A stretch of DNA of 64,000 nt, taken from Stomorhina lunata (taxonomy: Eukaryota > Arthropoda > Insecta > Diptera > Rhiniidae). Location: positions 39,043,492 to 39,107,491 of the forward strand of contig OW121740.1 of NCBI GenBank assembly GCA_933228675.1, in the 5' to 3' direction. The notes under the pieces were generated by a model. It had not been told where the DNA came from and made no database searches. It saw only the letters and a program-made list of their open reading frames with translations. Of the stretch, positions 59,132 through 64,000 are shown piece by piece (within the stretch, counting starts at the first letter, position 1; each line of letters opens with the position of its first letter). The position numbers were made by a program, and so were the translations under genes.

Positions 59132-60768
59132 CTAGGTTAGGTTAGGTTAGACAGGCAGCCGATGTAGGTCAGCGTCACTTGGGTCCTGGAAAGCGGTCCC
59201 TTTGTGTTACCTGCAAGGGATAGGCTGGAAGAAAAAAACAAAAATAATTACTCCAGGCTATCAATGAGAGGATAATCAAGCCATCCTGAAGCCCTAATAA
59301 ATGAGTCTACGAATGTCAATACTCGCTAGATCCGATAAATCCTACGGAAAAGGTGCCCCCAGATTGAGAGCCCTTGAAGTCGAGAGGGCGGGGCAGAGAC
59401 AAAGAAAATGAGTCACTGTCTCCTCCTCTTCTATGTTATGACAACTACGACAGTAGTCATAGAATTGAAGATTAAGTCTTCTGGCATGGAGCCTAAAAAC
59501 GCAATGACCTGTTAGGGTTGAGATAAGGTTGCGGAGTCTGTGACGGGGTAAAGCTACGTTTAGTGTTGTAGGTGGGCCATGCTTGCCTAGATATGGAAGA
59601 AGTGGTTTCCGAAGACCACTCGCTCTGCGCTGACGCGAAAAATAATTGCCTAATTATTGATTTGCACGCAGATGGAGGTAAGCCCCTAAATTGGTCGACG
59701 TTGTCCTGATTCAGGAGAGCACCGGATTTAGCAAGTTTGTCCGCGGTGGAGTTACCAGGTATGTTGTTGTGCCCGGGTACCCAGAAGCGTTCGATCTTGT
59801 GATGTCTCGCCAAATGCCGTGCCCGACATTCGCGGGTAAGAACAGATGTCGTATGGACATTAGATAGGGATTTTATTGCAGCCTGACTGTCGATACAGAA
59901 ACGAATATCCCTGTCGTATACTCTGTGGCATCTAAACCATTTGACTGCTTTGTGAATAGCCGATATCTCGGATTGTAGGACACTACATTGATCAGGGAGC
60001 ATAAAGCTAATTTCCTTCCCTAGAAGTGGGATGAAGAAGCCCCCCCCCCCCTACGCTTATTTTTGACTTCGATTCATCAGTGTAAACCTCCAGACAGCCG
60101 TCATCTGAAGATGGGGGTTCTCCAGAGATAGTCACAGTGAAAGATTTGTCGAAGATAAGAGTGAATATGCAGTAATCTATATGGTCAGGGATATTTGTGA
60201 TTTTGTCCAGGATAGTGGAATGTCCGGTTTGTGAGTGGGACCAGGTTTCAATTGTGCTCAGACGGGCAGCCGAGTTAAGAGCAATTTGCATTGCCATTAG
60301 TTCGGCTGGGAGCCAGTTGAGCATAGTGAAGAGCGCCTTAGATGGAGTAGTTCTTAAGGCACCGGTAATCATTAGAGCGGAAGATCTTAAAATTTTTGTT
60401 AAAATAGTCCCTTTGGTTTGCCTTGGTAAGTGCAGGCCACCAAGCTTAACCACCATGTCGAAGAGCCAGGCAGTGTTGATAGGATTTAGCCCCCCAGGTT
60501 TCGCTAATGACCCCTCTGCATGAATAGAGTGCAATAGACGCTTTAGACACCCTTTATTGGGTGTTCAGGCTCCAGGACAGTTTAGAGTCCAGAATTACCC
60601 CCAGATATTTGGCATGGTCAGTGAGCATAAGTTCAACCTTATTTAATTTTGGAAGGGTAAAGCTGGGTATTATTTATTGTTAATGGCAAGTTTCCACAGA
60701 AGAGGTGATAGTACACCCCCTTGTGGAGTACCTCGACAAGCTACTTTATAGATTGTAGCAGTGCCCAT
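59132..60768 (-). mobile_element. LOA/I-like LINE with RNase H, 5'-truncated
   Basis: Minus-strand copy with an (AACCT)n-like 3' tail (GGTTAGGTTAGGTTAG on the plus strand at 59136), a 3' UTR, an RNase H domain and the end of the RT domain. The 5' edge at about 60768 abuts the mini-me B fragment. Members of LINE groups I, R1 and LOA carry RNase H in ORF2; which one this is cannot be settled by eye. Confidence 0.8.
59493..60768 (-). pseudogene. LINE ORF2 C-terminal part: RT end, connector and RNase H, frameshifted
   Basis: On the minus strand, from 60768 down: ACRGTPQGGVLSPLLWKLAI (RT motif B), then a jump that omits the catalytic YADD, KYLGVILDSKLSW, a connector with LRSSALMITGALRTTPSKAL, and RNase H motifs VYTDESKSK, LPDQCSVLQSEISAIHKAVK, IRFCIDSQAAIKSL and FWVPGHNNIPGNSTADKLAK. 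Stops and frame changes occur at about 60540-60570 and near the 12-C run at 60040-60051, where one base more or less shifts the frame between VGGGG and the GFFIPLLGKEISFMLP reading. The RNase H acidic residues D, E, D and a GHxxIxGNxxAD motif are all present. Dead, but moderately young. Confidence 0.82.
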
Positions 60769-61075
60769 GCATTAGGAACTCTAAACAAAATCTATGGAGC
60801 TGCCGTATAACTATCAACATATTTATACTATCTACATATTTTATTAATATAAAACTATACCCGGTTATGAGACCAAATTTTGTGCAAAGTAAATAGAGAA
60901 ACCACTTAGATACTTTTAAATGTTGGACGAATTTGATCCAAAGATTTTATACATTTTACCAAATTTGGTGCACATTTGGAATTATATGCTCCCTCGTAGA
61001 TATTTTTCTAAATTTAATTTGATGGTGGACATATAAGATTCGGCACAGCCGAATATAGCATTCTTACTTGTTTTA
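60769..61075 (-). mobile_element. mini-me-type element, subfamily B
   Basis: Minus-strand start AACAAGTAAGAATGCTATAT, hairpin TTCGGCTGTGCCGAA, TATATGTCCACCATCAA, then GGTCTCATAACCGGGTATAG and GAGTTCCTAATGCA, matching 11214-11603. The hairpin differs in sequence from subfamily A but keeps its pairing. Confidence 0.7.
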
Positions 61076-61470
61076 CCAAATATTTTTCCGATGTAATTTA
61101 AATTAATGATATATCTCTTCTCGTTTTGGAGATATTAAGTAACCGATTTTCCCAATTTTACTTTTTAGGGAATAAAAACATCACAATTTCAAAATATATG
61201 TACTTTTTTCCTGTACAGGGTAATAAAGGGTAAATGCGGGGGTAAAATTGTATGGTTTAAATCATTTATTTAATGCTACTGACTGATTCATCAGCCCAAT
61301 ATAAACTATAAAAGGTACAGAGATGAAATTTGTACAGGAAATATCTTAGCCTAAAATTTTAACTTTTTTTAATTTTGGGAAAAAAATTTTGCGTGAGGTC
61401 CCTAGTAACCGCATAAAAACAGGTTCCAGTGTCTTACACCATGAACAGCGGATAAAATTTGAAAAATTAT
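61076..61470. repeat. Degraded relative of the GTACC monomer family
   Basis: GATGTAATTTAAATTAATGA, a GGAGATATTAAGTAACCGAT word and TTTTCCCAATTTTAC occur in the order of the 1384-6165 monomers, without the CACGTGTC core. Confidence 0.4.
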
Positions 61471-62130
61471 CAATTTGTGCATTTTGATGAGAACTGTTAG
61501 TACCAATCTGGTACTGAAAGGGTTAATTTCTTATAAGTCTCTATCTCTATCCTATTTATTTTGAAATATCTGTATGTGAGTACACCCATTCGTTGCCAGT
61601 CTTGCAATTTGTGCATTTTGATGGGAACTGGTAGTACTGAAAGGGTAAATTTCTTATAAGTCTCTATCTCTTTCCTGTTTACTTTGAAATATGAGTATGT
61701 GCCTGCTTATTCGTTGAAAGTCTTGCAATTTGTGCATTTTGATGAGAACTGTTAGTACCAATCTGGTACTGAAAGGGTTAATTTCTTATAAGTCTCTATC
61801 TCTATCCTGTTTATTTTGAAATATGAGTATGTGAGTACACCCATTCGTTGCCAGTCTTGCAATTTGTGCATTTTGATGAGAACTGTTAGTACCAATCTGG
61901 TACTGAAAGGGTTAATTTCTTATAAGTCTCTATCTCTATCCTGTTTATTTTGAAATAGGAGTATGTGAGTACACCCATTCGTTGCCAGTCTTGCAATTTG
62001 TGCATTTTGATGAGAACTGGTAGTACCAGTCTGGTACTAAACGGGTTAATTTCTTATAAGCTTCATCTCTATCCTGTTTATTTTGAAATATCTGTATGTG
62101 CACTCATTCGTTGCCATTCTTTCACATTCT
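61471..62130. repeat. 134-bp tandem repeat, five copies
   Basis: The mark CAATTTGTGCATTTTGATG lies at 61471, 61605, 61726, 61860 and 61994, giving periods of 134, 121, 134 and 134. Each unit contains the near-palindrome GTACCAATCTGGTAC and a TCTCTATCTCTATCCTGTTT word. The 121-bp unit has lost the segment between the two GTAC words of the palindrome plus two bases elsewhere. Confidence 0.93.
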
Positions 62131-63400
62131 TTATTCGAATTCTGACATTAATGGTGTAAAGTAGTTGCCGTTGTCATCATCATCATCTTCTGCTATACAT
62201 TTGGAGTGGGTTGTAAAAATATTGCTGGCATCATTCCCTTTGGGGCCAATTAAAGTGTAGGCATGTTATGGCACATTTTACTTTTCCTTACAAATGAATT
62301 CATGCCTTATTTAAACTCTCCCACACACACACAAACACACACACACAGACACTTATACTCATACTCAAACACAAAAGTAAATATTTTTCCTGTAGTTTTT
62401 TTCTTTAATTTTCTTTTGCTGACTTTAGCATTATAAAATTTCCTTCAATTAATTGTGAAATTTATTATTTCTTCCCCGTCTACTTTTTTTTTAAGAAAGA
62501 CACACAGTTTTTCCCTTTATTCTTATGAAATTTTTTTTTTGAAATTATAAGGATAAGTGAAGGATTCAACTTGGGTGTTTCAGGCTCTCTTTAGTTTTTA
62601 CTATTTGAGGAAAAAATTGTAATTACTTGAGTTTGTCCTGTTCAAATGTTGTCAAGGATTTACTTTTATAAGGATTCTTATAATTTTTTTCCTGTGTTAT
62701 TTGTTTGTTTGTTTGTTTGCTTTTCTTTACTTTAGTTTTGCTGGATAGGAAAATTTAATTACAGTTTTTCATTTATAATGATTTTGAAAGGGTTTTTTTC
62801 AATCAACTTTCTTTAACATTCTTTTGAAGTAGAAAAACTAAGGAAATATTAAATTGAAAATATTTAAAAGTCTTCCTTTAAATATTAGGGCAAACATGGA
62901 AAAATTTTAAAATTAAAAAGTTATGGTTTTATTTTAATAAATCTGACAGATCTGTTTCAAAAAACGGTCGAAATTAAATTTTCTTTAAATTTGTTGAACT
63001 AAAAAAAATATATCAAATTTGTCATTTTTGAAAAGGTTGAGCCATTGATTTTATCATATCTTTAGAACGGGTTATGCGATTTTTTTAGAGCTCACAGAAT
63101 AGAAAAGTAGATAAAATTTACTTTAAGTCTTTTAAAATAAAATTTTTATAGGTGCAACAGATTCGGAGTTATTTGCACTTGAAACTAGAAATATAATATT
63201 TTTTTATGAAAAATTATTTTTTTTTTACTTTTTAAAAACTCATAAAAATCGAAATTGAAAAGAAATGTAATACTTTTATGATCCTAAAACCGATACAAGC
63301 CTTATTTCCTAAAAATAAAAATATTTCCTAAAATAAATGATGATTTTATTAGCAATAAAGCAAATGAAGAGAACATATCAAATTTTGTAGTTAAGCCATT
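62131..63400. other. AT-rich sequence with (CA)n and (GTTT)n tracts
   Basis: A (CA)n tract lies at about 62321-62346 and GTTTGTTTGTTTGTTTG at about 62701-62718. No gene was recognised. Confidence 0.5.
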
Positions 63401-63404
63401 TCGG

Positions 63405-63850
63405 TCATTTTGTCTTATATGGAAGCTAGGGTCAAATGTGGACCCATTTTTTCGAGATTTTGTAATTTAATTACAAGTTATACAAAAATTATGAATTCAA
63501 CAAAGAAATATATAACTGTTATTATATTCAAAGTTTGAAGCGTTTTTCTAATTTTTAAGGCCCTTAAATGGCTTTTGTGAGAAAGTCTTGTATGGGGGCT
63601 ATGGTCAAATATGGAACGATTTCAACAAAATTTAGTACAGTGATTTTTGTTTATATAAGAAATATTTTCTCTAAATTTTATAAAAATTAGCTGAATGTTA
63701 CGGTCAAAATCTCAATTCAGGAAAGTGAGACCTATGGGAGGTACCTGAAAATAAGGCTGATTTCGACTTATTTCCAAACAAAAGTAACCTTATAGCTAAA
63801 ATAAATTTCTGTGCCAAATTTCATAAAGATATAAGCAAATTTGTGGCTTT
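63405..63850 (+). mobile_element. mini-me-type element, internal part only
   Basis: TATGGAAGCTAGGGTCAAAT, TATGGGGGCTATGGTCAAAT and GACCTATGGGAGGTACCTGA appear in the standard order. Both termini and the GACGGAC tract are missing. Confidence 0.7.
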
Positions 63851-63949
63851 GAGGAACGTAAAACTATGTTTCGGGAAGAAAATTGCTTAGGAGGGCACCA
63901 CATACGATTTTCTTTTGGTTTAGCAAAAAAATATTTTATGCCACGTCTC

Positions 63950-64000
63950 ATAAAAAAATTTTTATCAAAAATTTTTCTATAGAAACATTTTTTTATCAAA
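63950..64000. repeat. Start of another TTTTTATCAAAAA satellite
   Basis: AATTTTTATCAAAAATTTTT + CTATAGAAACATTTTT matches the TATC form of the 28-bp array at 21385; it is cut by the window end. Confidence 0.7.

Noticed and set aside
59136..59152. Telomeric TTAGG repeats
   Set aside because: The short (TTAGG)n-like runs here and at 35385 are the 3' tails of LINE copies; flies lack TTAGG telomeres and the runs are only two to three units.
60197..60523. 108-codon plus-strand ORF opposite the LINE
   Set aside because: It is the antisense shadow of the LINE ORF2 frame, which has recognisable RNase H and RT motifs on the minus strand.
61965..62159. 64-codon plus-strand ORF
   Set aside because: It is a translation of the 134-bp tandem repeat.

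Overview
The window looks like repeat-dominated nuclear DNA from a calyptrate-type fly (Diptera, house-fly/blow-fly grade). This is inferred from three things: strong AT richness, many copies of a (GTCY)n-bearing dispersed element matching the dipteran mini-me type, and RTE-, LOA/I-like and mariner remnants. No multi-exon host gene, rRNA, functional tRNA or bacterial-style operon can be supported. It could be intergenic heterochromatin or the inside of a very long intron.

Layout. 1-7530: degenerate TATAGAAAAATTTTC satellite split by a 4.8 kb block of higher-order repeats (monomers of about 146 bp in units of about 585 bp) and by a small coding-like island. 8301-8917: two abutting TIR elements. 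9280-13750: mini-me copies and two long GACA microsatellites. 13745-17420: 31-bp satellite. 18649-19145: two tRNA-derived SINE types. 19190-23665: 35-bp and 28-bp arrays. 24880-26310: older tandem repeats. 26725-28765: an RTE LINE with an almost open frame, then a SINE-like derivative of it with a perfect 10-bp target-site duplication. 28949-32234: a TIR element with TA duplication that carries a 31-bp satellite and a possible captured exon. 33411-34767: SINE and full-length mini-me. 35383-38160: a LOA/I-like LINE fragment split by an RTE insertion, whose RNase H segment has become a tandem array of about 265 bp. 39443-43129: mini-me copies, a small TIR element and a minisatellite. 44335-47900: two more 31-bp arrays. 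49086-52811: mini-me, a MITE with TTA duplication, a mariner relic, a second LINE relic and another MITE. 53985-56396: a homogeneous 11-bp satellite. 56603-56878: the one plausible host gene, a short ORF resembling a secreted peptide precursor. 57884-62130: a MITE split by mini-me, a LOA/I-like LINE 3' half, mini-me type B and a 134-bp tandem repeat. 63405-64000: a mini-me fragment and the start of another 28-bp-type array.

The main theme is tandem repeats seeded by, or sharing parts with, mobile elements. Five to six separate arrays share one palindromic half-monomer (TTTTCTATAGAAAA) joined to a different second half in each array. The GACA microsatellites sit where mini-me carries its GTCY tract. 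One 31-bp satellite lies inside a transposon, and another tandem array is built from coding sequence of a LINE RNase H domain.
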